A program made the translations under genes and the position numbers. The notes beneath the pieces are model-generated. The model saw only the letters and a program-made list of their open reading frames with translations. It was not told the DNA's origin and did no database searches. 33,556 nt of DNA from NCBI RefSeq assembly GCF_000485595.1, contig NW_014577134.1:197626-231181 (forward strand), read 5' to 3'. This document shows, one piece after another, positions 32,066 through 33,556 of this stretch (position 1 is its first letter; the number at the start of each line of letters is the position of its first letter). The DNA is from Priapulus caudatus. Lineage: Eukaryota > Priapulida > Priapulimorpha > Priapulimorphida > Priapulidae.

Positions 32066-32118
32066 TATATATATCAGGAGTAGATAATAGACCCTATTAT
32101 CTACTCCTGATATATATA
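32066..32118. repeat. Perfect 25-bp hairpin with 3-nt loop
   Basis: Arms 32066-32090 and 32094-32118 are exact reverse complements (core CAGGAGTAGATAATAG) around ACC, flanked by (TA)n. The core recalls the GGAGTGTATAATAATAG ends of the palindrome at 18648-18785. Confidence 0.85.
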
Positions 32119-32158
32119 TATATATATATAGTATATATATACAAATAGTGTGTGCCTA

Positions 32159-32255
32159 GCGGTGTGTGTGTGTGTGTTGCTGTGTGTGATGTGTGTGTGT
32201 GTGTGTGGCGCGCGCGCGCTCGTGTGTGTGCTTGTGCGTGTGCGTGTGCGTGCGT
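32159..32255. repeat. (GT)n / GTGC microsatellite
   Basis: GT-rich tract with an internal CG decamer near 32208-32218. Confidence 0.9.
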
Positions 32256-32941
32256 AACCTTTACTGAGTGTGACGAAGATGGAAGTTATTCGGGTATTAG
32301 CAGGTTCTAAGGAGAACACAGTGCGCACAGGCCTGCGGTTTATGCCCATTCGTCTGCATTACCCATTGCTGACCACCGCGTGGAACACACTTGTCTAGAC
32401 CAAGAAACAAGCCGCAACGTCACAGCAACAAACTCTTCCCAATGCGCGCCACTTGCGAGACTACCACTTGATGCAAAATCGATCATTCCTGTGGAGAAAT
32501 TTCAATATCCTAGACTGTCTGGTCCCACTGGAACCCAGGAGAGCCGATTGACACATCATCAGACCACTGTTCAGTTTGGAAATTCATGCGTCCGCCAGTG
32601 CGGGCAACCGTGGTATGCTTGCACGTGAGGTTCACACACCTGGTCCTTTAAATAACGATGGCGGGTTTTAACTATGGCCACAGCAACAACGTTTACTGAA
32701 TTCGATTTCTTCTTCTTCAGTGTGTGATATCGTGTTCATATTTCTCTATTGAATGATAGGCAAATGTGTCCTGTCTAAAGATGGCCTTAATTTGCTTACA
32801 CGCGGGTGATTGTTGCTGGTACGGTTAATTTTATTCACTTATCTCGAAAAATCACAAATCTACAGTAGCAATTAAATCGTTTTTAGTCACTGGACAAAAT
32901 TTAAGGAAGTTCTGCTAGCGAGGCCAAAATAGCAAATACTA
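32256..32941. other. Single-copy region; no gene supported
   Basis: An 82-codon plus-strand frame begins at 32380 with no recognisable motif. TTCTTCTTCTTC lies near 32707. Nothing further is recognised. Confidence 0.5.
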
Positions 32942-33131
32942 CTTACCCTGGAGCAGGCCGCGTAGCCAGAGGTAAATTTTGTAGGAGGAAATGTTGTGAG
33001 TTAAAGAACAAGGCGCGAAGCGAGCCAATAGGGCGTGGGGTATGGGGCAAAAAAAAGATTTTTGAGAGATTTGTAGGAGGCATTTGCCTCCTATTGCCTA
33101 ATGGTAGCTATACGCCCTGCTCTAGAGTAGG
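32942..33131. mobile_element. MITE-like element (about 190 bp) with imperfect terminal inverted repeats
   Basis: The left end reads CTTACCCTGGAGCAGG and the right end, reverse-complemented, CCTACTCTAGAGCAGG (13 of 16 match). The similarity runs on through CCGCGTAGC versus GCGTATAGC. The interior has a direct repeat TTTGTAGGAGG (about 32979 and 33069) and a perfect hairpin TAGGAGGC-ATTT-GCCTCCTA near 33072-33091. No coding capacity, so it would be non-autonomous. A degenerate SINE fragment is an alternative. Confidence 0.55.
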
Positions 33132-33397
33132 CTGCAGACAGCACACAAGCGTCTCGAGACGCTCAGCTGAATCGGCACGTCTACGATGCGTTGTCATCTG
33201 TTGTCTTCCCTACAATTGCGCACCGTAATGATTCCCGTTATAATGTCTGAGTTCGGCTTTTGTAATTAGGTTCAGTGAAAGCCATTTGGATGGGAAAGCA
33301 TGTCTGTCGGTAGGCGCTGCAGGCCTGCTGCTCGCTCATGCATCGCTATTAATGTACCACTGGAGCACTGACACCACAACACACGACACGCACCGCA
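33132..33397. other. Short single-copy stretch before the terminal CA tract; no gene seen
   Basis: Ordinary mixed sequence with no recognisable motif; frames here run into the CA repeat. Confidence 0.4.
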
Positions 33398-33407
33398 CAC
33401 ACCCACA

Positions 33408-33450
<43 letters not shown>

Positions 33451-33506
33451 TCACAACACACGCGCGCGCACGCGCATCACACGCGCACCCACACACACGG
33501 CGCGCA
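33398..33506. repeat. (CA)n microsatellite near window end
   Basis: CA run with CG-rich interruptions. Frames through it are compositional. Confidence 0.95.
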
Positions 33507-33556
33507 CCAGCTAGCATGACCGCCAACGCGCGCAGCAACACCACGCCGCCACACAT

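Overview
The window looks like nuclear DNA of a metazoan, probably an invertebrate (inference). It is packed with micro- and minisatellites, keeps CpG in its repeats and has no operons. No reading frame resembles a protein family I recognise. I find no convincing protein-coding gene, tRNA or rRNA. The long open frames come from tandem arrays whose unit length is a multiple of three (39-bp and 24-bp units) or from dinucleotide repeats.

Layout. Positions 1-15616 form one huge inverted repeat: a left arm (1 to about 7750) and a right arm (about 7800 to 15616) that is its reverse complement, with the midpoint near 7770-7810. Order along the left arm: 16-bp minisatellite, a loop of about 390 bp, the same minisatellite inverted, about 2.6 kb of single-copy-type sequence, a 23-bp CpG-rich minisatellite, a 380-bp AT-rich element with short terminal inverted repeats, a second 16-bp minisatellite, about 2 kb of a 39-bp CpG-rich satellite, a GC-rich segment and a (GT)n tract. 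Positions 15617-18949 are single-copy here. Positions 18950-21082 hold a (CT)n tract, a 24-bp-unit array, a (GAT)n tract and a (GT)n tract. A 10-N gap (21083-21092) follows. Positions 21093 to about 26790 are a third, direct copy of the left-arm unit, and about 26790-29475 is a second copy of the 18950-21082 block. Positions 29476-33556 are single-copy, with small hairpins and a MITE-like element.

Main conclusion. Much of the large-scale structure looks technical. The palindrome centre (about 7777-7798) closely resembles the 3' half of the PacBio SMRTbell hairpin adapter as I remember it. Both arms are peppered with small indels inside arrays that are exactly periodic in the third copy (24495-24700), and that precision stops abruptly near 24701. 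The simplest reading is an unpolished fold-back read built into the assembly, plus a block duplicated across a scaffold gap. A genuine foldback-type element or a head-to-head segmental duplication is the competing explanation and can be tested.

Likely real biology: a modular family of CpG-rich satellites (16-mer and 7-mer modules combined as 23-bp and 39-bp units), a 16-bp GGTACC minisatellite arranged as inverted pairs around a TATA-bearing loop, several MITE/hairpin elements, and a possible TATA promoter near 30347.
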